Source: Rhodamnia argentea (Eukaryota; Streptophyta; Magnoliopsida; Myrtales; Myrtaceae). Taken from it: a DNA stretch of 64,000 nt. Position 1 is the stretch's first letter, and each line of letters begins with the position of its first letter. This document shows positions 1-12,229 of the stretch, piece after piece. The position numbers and the translations under genes were made by a program. The stretch spans positions 10,106,001 to 10,170,000 of the forward strand of contig NC_063150.1 in the NCBI RefSeq assembly GCF_020921035.1, written 5' to 3'. The notes beneath the pieces were generated by a model. That model worked only from the letters and a program-made list of their open reading frames with translations, did not search any database and was not told the DNA's origin.

Positions 1-294
1 AGTCGGTTCACTACATCGTGTTCCTTTCCCGTCAAATCCAAATGAAAAGAGCCGTTGAACAAAGGCTCTGTCCCAACTAAACACAAATCGATGGTCCAAA
101 CTCACTTAAGCCGCCGCCAATAAAAAAGTTGGACAATGCCACAAGTTTGGATCCTAGATTCGCACATCAAATTCATTGACACATTGGGAAAAAACAAATC
201 GATAGTCCAAACTTACTTAGCAGCCGACTTGTTAGTCGCTTAATACCACATCACTTTTGTAATATGGGACTCTTTCACCTAACTCATACTGGGA

Positions 295-866
295 GGGAAT
301 TATCAAAAAAGTCTTAAACCTACTGTAATTGTGTTAATTCAATCCTAATTTATTTTTCAATTAGATCCTAAACATTTTCAATTGTTGCCAATTAAGTCCA
401 TTTGATCAATTTTGACATGAAATTGAGATATGAACATCAGCCGTCCATCGATTGTCTTACATGGCATTGACGTTGATATGAAATTATTTCATTTTTTATG
501 AATTTTTTGCCTTTTCTTTTTTTTTTTTTTTTTATTGTTAAGGGTCGGCCGAGCCCGATGACCCTCGCCAGCCATTGGGCAAGAATTGGGCTTTGGCTGG
601 TGGCCGGCGATCTCCGATGGCCCTTAACAATAAAAAAGACAAAATTCTCTTAAAAAAAATTAAACAAAACTCACGTCGGTGCCAACAGTGTCACGTAGGA
701 CGGTCAAGGGATGAACGACATCTATGTCATTAATTTTTTACCAAAATTTGGGCCGATCAACTCAACCGCCAAAATTTGAAAAGGTTTATGGCCCAATCGG
801 TTAAAAAAAGTTATTGGTACAATAGCAATAGTTTTAAAACTGTTTTGGTAATTTTGCCCTCACGGG
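295..866. mobile_element. Fold-back (long inverted-repeat) element, copy A
   Basis: The left arm reads as AT-rich phrases of the type 'tcttaaacctactgtaatt', and the right arm is its imperfect reverse complement, ending at 'ggtaattttgccct'. The centre has a short inverted repeat of its own: the phrase 'ttattgttaagggtc' and its complement flank a GC-rich core near 540-630. No coding capacity is visible. Related copies lie near 19.25, 29.25, 31.5, 35.5 and 37.1 kb. I infer a non-autonomous fold-back or Mutator-like family. I could not define a target-site duplication. Confidence 0.6.
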
Positions 867-1362
867 ACGTGCACCCGAACATGGTAGTTACATGAGGTAA
901 CACCTCCAAGGTGGAAGGCCTTCTCGAATTGTGATAACTTCTCAAACATGTACAAATTCGCATGAGGAAGAGCATGTCGAAGATTAATTTAATTCGATTA
1001 TGTTGAGAAAGCTTAATCTTCCAGTATAAGCCATATATAGTGTATCTTATGTTGCATTGCTGGTTAAATCGCTAGAAAAATCTCGAGAGCTGATGTCTAG
1101 AATTAAAAGCCAACACGATGGCATTGAATTTTCTATTTTGATGTAAGGTTCTCAATAAATTAGGAGGGAACTATAAGAGAACATATCATGATCATCACAA
1201 ACACAACTCCAGAGTTGATCTTGTCAGTTATCTAAAGTTAAATGAAATTAACTCCGCTTAAGGTGATATGTTTGTTGCAATCTCACAACATAAATGGTCT
1301 TGATTTTTGTCTTTCCATAAGCTAATTAAACTCTTTGAGAAAACTAAAATGGAAATATAACC

Positions 1363-1365
<3 letters not shown>

Positions 1366-1417
<52 letters not shown>
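1366..1417. repeat. (CT)n microsatellite
   Basis: An uninterrupted CT dinucleotide run of about 26 units lies roughly 320 bp upstream of the TATA box of the following gene. It creates artificial Ser-Leu and Arg-Glu reading frames on the two strands, which are not genes. Confidence 0.97.
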
Positions 1418-1419
<2 letters not shown>

Positions 1420-1734
1420 GTGTTCGTGAAAAACCGAAACTCCAAAATCATGCCAAGCCAAACCAAATCGATAAGTTCGGTTTATCCGGTTATCGATTAG
1501 GTTTTGGTGAGAGATTTTTTTATATTATTAGTCCGTTGAGATGGCAAACCGAAAAGAGTAATAAATGAATTTACTTCCTTTTTTATTGTAGTAAAGTTTA
1601 TAGTCGAACCTGACCAAATGAGTTCTTTCTATCAAAGATTATTCGAAATTTATTAATTAGGATTTGTGTTGGAATTTTCTCAAATCAGACGGGTTGGATT
1701 GAGAAACACCTCTTAAGCAAATCATGAACACCGC

Positions 1735-1742
1735 TATAAATA
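1735..1742 (+). promoter_or_regulatory. TATA box of the gene at 1873
   Basis: TATAAATA lies 131 bp before the conserved start codon. It is followed by a pyrimidine-rich leader ('ctctctcttgctccc'), typical of a plant core promoter and 5' UTR. The transcription start is probably around 1765-1775. Confidence 0.65.
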
Positions 1743-1872
1743 TCCATTTCTATATCGCATCCTCTCTCTTGCTCCCTACCTTCCCAACTCTCGACGTTGC
1801 TCCACTCCGCTTCGAAGTTGCACCCAAAATCCTCAACAAGGGAAAGTGAGATCTTCTCCGAATTACCCGACA

Positions 1873-3063
1873 ATGGTCGATGTGGACCGGCGGATCGCCG
1901 GCATAACCCCGGCCCACGTGGCCGGCCTCCGCCGTCTCTCAGCCCGAGCGGCCGCCGCCCCTTCCGCCGCCGCCTCCCGGAACGGCCTCCTCTCCTTCTC
2001 ATCTCTCTCCGAACACGCCATGGTCCACCTCCGCAACTCCGGCGTCCGGGTCCAACCCGGCCTATCCGAGGCCGACTTCGCGCGAGCCGAAGCCGAGTTC
2101 GGCTTCTCCTTCCCTCCCGACCTCCGCGCTGTCCTCTCCGCCGGCCTTCCCGTCGGCCCGGGGTTCCCGGATTGGCGCGCCGCTGCCGGCCCGGCTCGTC
2201 TCCACCTGCGCGCCTCCCTCGACCTTCCCGTCGCCTCCGTCTCCCTCCAAGTAGCCCGCAACGCGTTCTGGCCCAAATCCTGGGGCCCGAAGCCGCCCGA
2301 CCCGGAAAAGTCCCTCCGTGTCGCGAGGAACGCCCTCAAGAAAGCCCCCATCTTGATCCCGATCTTCAACCATTGCTACATCCCTTCCGCTCCGTCGCTC
2401 GCGGGGAACCCCATCTTCTTCGTCGACGAGCATCGGGTCTTTTGCTGCGGGTCGGACCTCTCCGATTTCTTCCACCGCGAGTCGCTCTTCCGGAGCTCTG
2501 ATTACGAACCCGAAGAAGAAGAAGCGCTCCAGAGGCAGAGGTCTCTCGGGGCGAGGAGAAGCTTGGACGGCCGCGGTGGCGGAGCAGGGAGGTCGACGAG
2601 GTGGGTCGAGTTCTGGAGCGACGCCGCCTTCGACCGCCGTCGGAGAATCTCGTCGTCGTCATTGTCGTCTTCCTCGTCGCCGGAGAGGTTCTTCGACTTG
2701 CCAACAGATACCCAGTTCCCCAATTGGGTCGACGAGTACATGGAGCGAATCGGGTCGGTCTTGAGAGGCGGAGGATGGAGCGAATCGGACGTATCGGAGT
2801 TACTGGAGGTCTCCGCGTCTGATGAATTTTTCGGGGAAGAGATGGTATTGATGGTGGATCGTCAGGCGGTCCTCGATTCTCTGCTCTTGAAAGCCGATCG
2901 GTTCTCGGACCGCCTCCGGAGGGCGGGTTGGAGCTCCGAAGATGTGGCGGACGCTTTTTTCGGGTTCGACTTTCGACCGGGGAAAGAGAAGAGACCGGCC
3001 AGGAAGCTGGCGCCGAAGCTCGTTGAGCGGCTCGGGCGACTGGCTGAGTCGGTTTCCCAGTAG
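1873..3063 (+). CDS. Conserved plant protein of unknown function (At3g50340/At5g67020 family)
   Basis: Intronless frame of 396 residues. I chose the ATG at 1873 because the protein then begins MVDVDRR, the start I recall for the Arabidopsis relatives; an in-frame ATG at 1846 would add nine residues. The N-terminal third contains the conserved stretch [18 protein letters not shown] near residues 75-92, followed by a DWR motif. This resembles the SMI1/KNR4-like fold, though I cannot confirm it. The middle has the invariant-looking [15 protein letters not shown] and [12 protein letters not shown] Ser/Arg-rich low-complexity region follows, then [15 protein letters not shown] and a C-terminal block with [16 protein letters not shown]. 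The coding part is much more GC-rich than its surroundings. No signal peptide or membrane segment is evident. Biochemical function is unknown; family assignment is confident. Confidence 0.9.
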   Translation: MVDVDRRIAGITPAHVAGLRRLSARAAAAPSAAASRNGLLSFSSLSEHAMVHLRNSGVRVQPGLSEADFARAEAEFGFSFPPDLRAVLSAGLPVGPGFPDWRAAAGPARLHLRASLDLPVASVSLQVARNAFWPKSWGPKPPDPEKSLRVARNALKKAPILIPIFNHCYIPSAPSLAGNPIFFVDEHRVFCCGSDLSDFFHRESLFRSSDYEPEEEEALQRQRSLGARRSLDGRGGGAGRSTRWVEFWSDAAFDRRRRISSSSLSSSSSPERFFDLPTDTQFPNWVDEYMERIGSVLRGGGWSESDVSELLEVSASDEFFGEEMVLMVDRQAVLDSLLLKADRFSDRLRRAGWSSEDVADAFFGFDFRPGKEKRPARKLAPKLVERLGRLAESVSQ

Positions 3064-6000
3064 CTGGCGGTGGATGGGAGAGAGATTCCTCTTTTCATTT
3101 TTTCTTTTTTTTTGGTTCTTTTGACCTTTTTTGACATTTGGATGGCTCGATTGCGTCATGGTGTGGAGACACGTGGCTTTGTCAAAGTGAGTGCTGATTA
3201 CACGATTGTTCATACACTGTTTTCCATGATTAAAGACACTGAATCTGTTTTTCCGTCTTGAATTATAAGATATAATGTAGATAGAGATAGCTGTTTTCAG
3301 TGTGAGTAGTGTACCAAGTTTTGTTTAGATAATTGATAAAGTATTGGGAATTACTAGATTGATAGTTGGTAATTAACAATCACGAGCCAATCACATCGGA
3401 ATGTATGAGATGGGTTACTTGACTTTAAATTCTTCTCTCTTTTTCTTAGTACTAGGTTTCATGAAAGACTTAACAGTTTTGAATCGTTCGCACCAAAAAT
3501 TGGCGAGGTCAATATGGGTGTGCAAGTGACTAAGGTGTGAGGTATTAAGCATGTGATCCATTGTGGACGACTGCCAAAACTATTATTGATATTAACCCTT
3601 ATCGGTATCCGTCTCTATCATGGGTGTTGTGTAGTCACAGAACCTGTCTCCAAGACATTGATCGTAGATGTTTATAAAAGAACCATCTTAAAAACTGTGA
3701 AAGCTCATTAAAACGAGTTGTATCATGTAGCAAGGCCCAAAATCATGAGAGCGGCCGAAGCGAGGATTATAAATAAATCTTGCCCTCTATTCTTACATAT
3801 TGGTCTTGCGAATATTTTGCATCAAGATTTAAAAAAATAAAATGTATTCTAAGTTTACTGAAGTACGAACTAGAGATAATTCTTACTTACCAATTTTTAG
3901 TTATATTAAAATATTCTAAATATATTAATTTAAAAATAATCAAAGTGTGAGAATTTTAGTCCGACAATTTCTAAATCGGTCTCTACTAGCTTTTTCTTTT
4001 TGATTTTATTAACGAGCGTTTCGAGAACATTTTTTGAACACATCAATGAAGAAAAATGTATAGTTTTCAATCCATTGTCTATCTCGCATTAAATGTAATC
4101 AGTGTATCGAAAACAAAAATATATTCATATATGAATGATAAGTATACAAAGAGCACCCGTTAATACTTAGGCTATCTTTGATTGTCTAAATACGGGTTGG
4201 GACATGATAGGAGATTAGAAATCAACTGGATTGTAAAAAATCCCATCATGTATTTGATAAATAACCAAATATAACATAGATGTCGGGATGTGCTATCCAC
4301 TATGCCAAGGATCTCCTATGGACGATAGTGATGACGGCCACAATCACCATGCCAAGCTGCGGCAAATCCTAGAGGAATCTCCCCCGAATCTAGAACGGTG
4401 ACCATCATCGAGGTGGTCGTGCTCCTAACCATGGTGGCTGTGCTCATCGAAGGACGGGGACACAACAAGGCCGCATAACACCGATCACGCAGGCAACAGT
4501 AAAGGTCAAATATCATTCAACCCCTCACACTTATTGTTTTAAGAATAAATTCTGAGAGCAGGATTGCAGTGGGCACTTCCTTTTCCTTTTACCTTCCAAG
4601 CGTTCATATGATGAGGACATTCTCTTTTTAGCTTCGATTCTTTTTGCACATTACATGTTTTCTGTGAAACTAAAGATGGGGAGAAAAATAACATTGACAG
4701 GTAACATTTTTTCCGCCAAAACCGGAATGGGGAAGCTACTGTTGACTTGGAGGGAAAAATGGAAGGAAAGAAAAGTCTCTTCTTTTGAGAGGCCGGTTAG
4801 AATGTGGGAGACACAGGGTTAAGAAAGAAAGAAAGGAAGATGCTCTTTTTCCTAGGAAATCGGGAAAGCATGCGGAGGTTTTTTCCCGAGAAAATCTGAC
4901 AGAGGAGCTCCGAACTTTGCCCAGGGACAGTACATCGAGGGACGATGTTGCCAGTTGCCACTGTTTGTGGGGACTGAGAAAGAAGACAGGATTTGACCAA
5001 AAAGAGAGAGAGAGAGAGAGAGAAAGAAGACAAGAGGGACCCACCCAGGTTGGGTCCGGCGTTTTGCTTTTAAGATCCATTTCTCAATCTTGCAATGACA
5101 CGTGCTTAAATAAGATGTACAGATTTCAGTTCCGTTTATTGCGCTAAAATGGAATGATTTTTTTTTTAAATAGTCGCTTGTATTACTTAAATAATTAATT
5201 AATAAAAAAATTATCAGCCATAACAATTTATATCTAAACATAATGATAAAATGTAAAATTGTTCTTGTTTGTTCATACATATATAACTTCTTGTTTATGC
5301 AATTTCCATTTTCCTTATATTCCAATTGCTGATATTCAACCAAAAAAAAAAAAAAAATTGCTGATGAGTTTGTTTCGGGTTCCAAACTGATTATGAGAAT
5401 TGAATTTGCTGGGATTTGAATTCTTTCGAATGTTGTTATCGATTCTAGTCGATTAGGCATCTCTATTCATTTGTTTGAACAAGATAATAATAATCACTGC
5501 AAATTGATTCGAACTTCTAACATTTTGTGGCTCCTCACATTATGGTCTAACCACCTCGGGTGTTTACAATTTGTGAAGTTAAAACGTCAATTAAAAATAG
5601 CTTTTACGTTCTTTAATTTCATGCTATTTTTATTTTTGATGGCCTTCGAAATTTAATATCTAACATTTGAAACCTTTGAATTAGTAAATATTCGTTCATA
5701 AACGCAAGAAGAAAATAGTTTTTGATTGGAGGCATTTCATTCCAAATATTTTCAGCTGTGACTAGATATGCAAGGTGCTGTTTTAGCAAGAGAGTTCCTA
5801 AAATCAGCAAATGTATAGAAGAAAGAAGCAATAACCAATATGCTAATTTGCCTCATTGAAGTCATGCCCATTCACTCCGACCTCTCGAGAATAGCCAACG
5901 ATCAACTTCACCATGTAGGCATAAGAACAAGAGCTTGTTCAAGCTCATCCTTAATTTCTTAGTTAGTTATCCCTATGTCTCTCCAAATTCGCAATGTCCG

Positions 6001-6762
6001 ATCGGACGTACCAGGACCGGCTAAGCCAGGATTTCTCGAAGCCAAATAAGGAGTTATTGATTACTCTATGCAGTTCGTAGATGACAATGGAGCCATGGGT
6101 AAAGTCCCTTTCGGATGACAAACAACACCTAACATCTTGTCTACTCTGTTGAAAACACTAAATTTAGCTAGTCACAAGGTTAGTGGTACTTCGGATCCAA
6201 AACATGACACAAGACAACACACCAAATCATCTCATGTATAAGAGAATGCAATGCCTTCCCTATGCACCGCTGAACAACCAAATTCAAACCGAAGAGGCGT
6301 TCTAAACTTATTCAATCGTTAGCAATGTACGATGCTTTCCTGTTTCGTTCCGATAGAACTCTCCAAATGTCTACCTCCCAATTGTCAGATTGTAAGGTAA
6401 ACCATAATATGCACCTTCTACTTTTAGTAATGCCCTCAGGGCGCTTGAGAACAAGATCTTTACCAAATTTCATACCGGCAATAATGCAAACATCCAAACT
6501 TAGGGCCATGTCCTTTTTTCACTACTGATTGTGTAGACTGTCAACTAGATCAATCGGGTAATGAACATTGTCATACTTCAAAAACAAGTCACACAAACCG
6601 TAGCGGTGCAATAATACCATGATGTTAATTACACACTATTTCTTCCCGATGGCTATCTTATATGTTCAAAAGGTCTCAACAAGTTAACCAAGATATTCCG
6701 CACACATGGCATGTCATCCTCATTTGATCCCCAACCACACAATGCCAAAACCCCGTGAAGCC
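3064..6762. other. Intergenic region without a recognisable gene
   Basis: AT-rich DNA. Near 4165-4270 there is a remnant of a MITE family whose better copies lie at 33.4 and 45.0 kb (phrases such as 'tgattgtctaaatacgggtt' and 'gacatgataggag'). A short GA run lies at about 5005-5022. A partial copy of a second MITE family ('ccgtttattgcgctaaaatg') lies at about 5131-5250. The stretch 5800-6760 lies just beyond the last exon of the minus-strand RRM locus and may include its 3' UTR. Open frames here are short and show no family resemblance. Confidence 0.6.
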
Positions 6763-7294
6763 CTAATACGGTTTGTACCTCATATCCGCTCTTGAAGGTC
6801 TCCCTCCACCAAGTCCATAGCTGCCCCACTGCATCAAAGACCGCAAAGCGACTTAAATCACACGAATACCTCTCTTCTAAAAAATATTCATCACATGATT
6901 AATCGCTTAAAAATAGTCATTTGCAAAAGATAAATAGGAATCAGCGAACATATCAAAATCACTACTTTCTTCCCTTTCGGAAACACGGCAAAAAAAAAAT
7001 CAAAAAAGAAAAAGAAAAAGCAAAGGTGGCACAATAAACAGCAAAAGCCTCGATTGAGTTACACAACAGAGTTGGTACTTACATCATTGAAATCAAAGCT
7101 TCCATACATCCCGCCGTAAGGACGCATGGGACCTCCATAGACCCCAAAGGGCTCTGCACCACCCATCATAAAGGTTCCACTGGAGCCAGCATCATCAAGA
7201 GGTGTTGCCGAATCAATTGCAACCTAAACAGCAAGTGTGGGAAAAGACGAACTCCGTTATTAACTTATCAATGAACTATGAAAGAAAAGGGACT

Positions 7295-8253
7295 AACAAG
7301 TAACAGCGGGATTGTAGGCTGGCCTTTGTTTTGCATCTTGTATATCCCTCACTGGTTGTTTTGTATACCTCACAAACTTCCAGGCCTTCTTGTTGTTTGG
7401 ACATTTCAAGTTGCCCTACCAAAACCGGTGTTGCCTTCTCTCCCCGTGGTACCTGTTGTCTTGGAGTTCATCATCGATTCAGCAACCTCCCGATGTTATG
7501 TGGCTCCCCTCAAGCTTGGTTTCGGTCGGCCGATGCGAGCATTGATCTACCGAACCTACCACTGTTTTTTTCTGTTTCTTTGTATATTTCCCTCGAAGCC
7601 AGTCCTTTTTTTTGGAAATTGTTGCTGCTCTGTTGCTGGTTTCCCTGTGAGTTCTTCACCATATGCCGACTCCACCGCTGCTTCCCCAACCCTCTACCCG
7701 GGTGGATTCTGAAGGTCTACATATTTCCACCTGTACCGCCCATCTACTGCTGCCACTCGGGGAACTTTGCCTCCACGGATGCTGCTGGCGTAATGTTGAT
7801 CCCTCCGACGGATGCCACCCTCATTGATGCTGCCCCTATCTTGCTGTCTTCTCAACACTTTACCCGCGTGATCTGCTGTTGCGGATGTCTCCACATAGTC
7901 TCCTTGGCGACTCTCTGTCTCCCGGTGTTCATCTGTTCTCGCTATTTCTTTCGGAAGCTGCCACTTTCTGCAGTCTCCTTTATCTTTCAGCTTAGTTCCT
8001 TTGTTTTGTTGGTTGGTTTTCTTGGTTGGCCACTTGTTTGGCCTTTCTTTTCCGCTGTTAGCTTGTTAGCCTTTTAGCTCTTGCCCGTATTTTGGATGTA
8101 TTTTGCGACCGGTCACCGTTGAACTCTCCATGACACCCCTCGTGCCATATTGAGTTCATGGTTTTTGTGCCCGGTATCTTTTGTATCTAGCTTTTTGAAA
8201 GATCTATACATACTTGTCTTACCAAAAAAAAAAAACAAGTAACAGTAGGATTG
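7295..8253 (+). mobile_element. Poly(A)-tailed retroposon flanked by 20-bp target-site duplications
   Basis: The 20-bp direct repeat at 7295-7314 (aacaagtaacag, then cgggattg) recurs at 8234-8253 with two mismatches. The ~919-bp insert between them ends in a run of A immediately before the second repeat. This is the signature of target-primed reverse transcription (LINE-type machinery). The insert lies in the intron between the RRM exons at 9106-9002 and 7223-7083, in the opposite orientation to that locus. I see no reverse transcriptase motif. It contains long open frames (for example 7331-8077), but their composition is not that of a known protein. It could be a 5'-truncated LINE end or a retroposed transcript. 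Confidence 0.75.
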
Positions 8254-11200
8254 GAATTCGAGCATTCTGCAAAAAAAGAGGAATATAGTGTCGCCATAGA
8301 AAACTCTTCGAGGCCAATTGATGATTAATGTGTCTCTCCAAAGATTTCACAGCTTTAACAAAAGAATTATTGTTCCTTGACACATTCTTGTCACACAAAC
8401 ATGGATTGCAAAGTTTCACACGTATAAGTTTTTTGCAAGAGACATCCGGAAGCTTGAGGCCAGGGAAAATGTAAGAATCCAAAAGGGCTAATAACGAGTG
8501 TCCCTACACCAATAGTCCACACCACTCTTAAAATTTAAATCAGACTTAGGTGAGTTTCTTTTACCATCCAATAATCACCACCTGACCTATGTAGCTGGCA
8601 ACAGAAATCGGGCATCCCCCTATTCTAGAATTTTAGTATCAAATTATGGAGATCAAGGACAGATGCAATCATGTGCAATCGTAGACAAGAACTGTTCTTT
8701 TTGTTAAGTCAATCCGACTAGAACAATTTGTCATGACAGAAAGGCTGATCCATCTCTCAACACAATCTTGATGTTTGTTTGGAAGACGGGAGAAGAAAAT
8801 CATAGGTGGTTGAAGAAGATTTTGCACTTACCCTCCAATTTACTCTCACAAAATTTTCACAATTTTCGAATCCTCACCACTTATTTTCTCTCCCCTCTCT
8901 CCAAGCAAAGCCTAAGAGTAAATCCCATAATTACTAATACAAATTTCATTAGAAGAGATACACGAATGTGTTTATGACACTAATAAATCCATTTGCCGTA
9001 CTGTTGTCCACGAGATCTCATGAGACCTTCGAGACACGCGCTCGGCTACACCGTCCTCTGCAAACGTTACAAAACCAAAGCCTCTATGGCCAGATCTCTT
9101 TGGGTCCCGAATGAAGCACATACCGTTATTGCTAGATGACAATTTGAGTTCACATTTTTTACTGTACTTCTTAATTAGCTGCTCACTTTAGGAACATAAA
9201 CGTCCAAAATACGGCCAAACCTCCCAAAATGTTGGCGGAGATCATCGGCGGTAGCCTCTTGCGGGAGCCTGCCAACAAAAATCTTTTCGCCCGGACCTCG
9301 CACGGGTTCCCCTCCTAATCCGAACACATAACCAAACAGAGTTATGATTGCCCCCATAAGCAAGTAGATACAAGGCAATAATTTAACATAGCTTACTTCC
9401 ATAAAGTGAGCCCGGATGGTCATACAAGGTAGGAGCACCAACAACTGCATATCTAGTTGCAGCAGAAATGTAAGTATTATATGCACCATATCCACCCCGT
9501 GCATTTCTGCCAATTGGTCCGAAATCATCCTCCCGATAGTACATTTAGTAAATGGAGTCAAAAATCTTGTGCACATACATCCGTACCTGATGTGACTCTA
9601 GATGACATATTTGGAAGCAATTCTTCAAAATAAAAGAGAAAATTCTTCCGGAAGGAAATGTCAAATGACAAAATCATGACAAGAACTTGCCCTTGGTGTT
9701 GCTCGGTCAACAACTACTGCAGAACCTCCAAGCTCATGTGTATCATCCATCAAGTTGTCTATAGAGTCTGTACAATCAAAGGCGGGTCGACTTTTATGAC
9801 CTCCATATTACCATAATCGGGATGAAAGCACCCAAATACAAAACACCGAAGGTAAACACGATCAATATAAGCAAATGGGTCAGCCGGATGATACACATTG
9901 CCCTATCCATCTGGCATCAAAGTAAAAAAGACATCCCCAAGAAGATTCAAGAACATAATTTGCGAAGAGGAGAGATGAAGATAAAGTGGTAGATGGGAAG
10001 CAAAATTGAAAAATATAGGCACCATATGAATGCATCAACTTGATTCTTTGCGTCTCAAATGTCAAATATACACAACAAAAGAGGACCAATGTAAGGTAAC
10101 ACTTAACATTGAAGGTAACAACAGAGATTAAGGATGGGTTAGCAAGAGCACTAGCATGGATATCACATGTCTCAAAGGTTAGATTATCTTTTGTATCTCT
10201 ACATTTGATTGACTGAAATTTGTACTTTCTTTTTGTAAAGTGTTATCATCCCACATCACTTGTTCAAGGGGTTTCTCTTGGCCTCACATGCACTTGATCT
10301 TTCCTCCACCTAAGTTTGACTTTCTAACATACTATCAAAAGCAAGTTTCAATCCATCATTCGCCATTTAAGTTTCTTTTCCTTGGGGTTCCACATTCTTT
10401 GGCTCCGCAAGTGCTCTTCCCCTGGCTTTACTTCACTTCACAAGTGAGTGAGGATGTTCAAATGTTATACCACATCACTTGTCTCCGGGGTTTATCGTGG
10501 CATTATTAGTAAATAGCATCACTTCACCCAACAACTTAAGCTTTCGGATTAGACTTTTTTGCACTTTTTGTTCCTACTTTGGCTGTCAAGCTAGGAACCG
10601 GAATGGTTTAAGTATGACAGCCTCAATCCCACATGAAACATAGCGAGAGATTAAAAGTACACAATATTTCTAGACATTCGACATAGGGTACCTATTGCAC
10701 AAAGCAATAGTTTCTCATTGAAGAGAATCACGTGACAATTTTTCAAGTGATCAATAAATAATTTCAAAAAAGAAGTACCAAGGACATCTAAGTTATGATA
10801 TAGGTTTGGGGTACTACACAGCCTATTGTTGAAGAATGAGCTATTACTTTTTTCCTGAAAATATTATGAGAAACACAAGAAAAGCCATAGAGAACATTCT
10901 GAAAGGTAATATCTACCAGTACAGCTACAACTCCTACCTTAATCAATTCTAAAACTTTCAAAAAATTGGATAGCACCACTAAATCCACATAGTTAGATAA
11001 TCATTAACATTGATTTGTCTTGTTCTTTTGCAGATTCACGTAGATGACAATGATGATGAAACTTAAACAACTGTGCATGCCCTTGCTTTTTCTCCTAAAA
11101 TAAATTCACTTTATTACTCTACAGCTAACACAAACGCACATTACTTTATGCAAAATTGATTCATCGAAACCAGTTCAGCAGACAAAATACATACAAACAA

Positions 11201-11886
11201 GCTTTTTAAAGGCGGAACAAACAAAATCTCATATGAAGTTTCCAAAGAACAGCCTCGGTTTTTCATAATTTTCTCTTCCTTTTTGCTCTCCATTGATGTT
11301 CAACATTCTAAATCTTAAAGGAGCTACACTATACCATCCTCAGTCTCTCCCTATACACGTTGTTATCCAAGATGGACAAGATACACACAAGAGAGATTGT
11401 TATTTTCCAATTATGGAATTATATGTACTCCAACTTATAGAATGCACACTTCACACAATACATAAACTCTATAGTATAAAGTGCATGAGAAACACATCAC
11501 CGAAGTGTCAGCCCTTACAATCGTGCTATGCACCAAATGCTCCTTCTAACAATTCAATCTAACGGCACCACATCGAGAAAGCATGATACAAGAAGAACCG
11601 CGCGCAAGTAAAAGGCTTATGTAACATGGTCTCACCCTCGCTTGCATAAGTGATAAAGCCAATTCCACGATGTGCTTTTGTGGCATGATCCTGCAGAATA
11701 TGAATAGAGACCAGTGTTTAGTAACTGTCACTAATAAGCGGTGTCTCCAGAAAAAGCTGAGCTGCATGCTAAGGCAAAGTAACGGATGCGCATGCGCACG
11801 GTCATGTCATACACAAGAACATAGGAGTAGATAGCACACTAGCACAAGCACATGTTTTTTTTTTTTGGGGAGGGGGGGAGAGGAGG

Positions 11887-12229
11887 AAATGAATATTCCA
11901 GAGAGAGAGAGAGAGAGCACCTTGGGCATAAATAAATCCGTTATCTCACCATATTTCTCAAAGTGGCTGCACATTCAAAAGAAATAAGTTTTTTCGTTAT
12001 ATCTTAGCTTGTCCATTTTGATCATCAAATTGGGGATAGAAAGAGAAAAGAAATGAATATTCCAGAGAGAGAGAGAGAGAGAGCACCTTGGGCATAAATA
12101 AATCCGTTATCTCACCATATTTCTCAAAGTGGCTGCACATTCAAAAGAAATAAGTTTTTTCGTTATATCTTAGCTTGTCCATTTTGATCATCAAATTGGG
12201 GATAGAAAGAGAAAAGAAATGAATATTCC
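11887..12229. repeat. Tandem duplication of ~165 bp containing one RRM2 exon
   Basis: Unit 1 is 11887-12050 (164 bp) and unit 2 is 12051-12216 (166 bp). A 13-bp start of a third unit follows. The two units look identical except for the length of a GA run. Each contains, on the minus strand, the 46-nt exon coding HFEKYGEITDLFMPK with its own acceptor (tgcag) and donor (gtgctc). Confidence 0.95.

Noticed and set aside
1258-1461. Frames with Arg-Glu or Ser-Leu runs
   Set aside because: Produced by the CT microsatellite.
1797-2501. Long Arg/Pro-rich plus-strand frame and minus-strand frames (1863-2369, 2062-2475)
   Set aside because: They overlap the conserved gene at 1873-3063 in other frames. 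The composition is that expected from GC-rich codons read out of frame.
7331-8077. 248-codon plus-strand frame
   Set aside because: It lies inside the retroposon with target duplications. It has no recognised domain, and Cys, Phe and Leu content is high as in chance translation of T-rich DNA.
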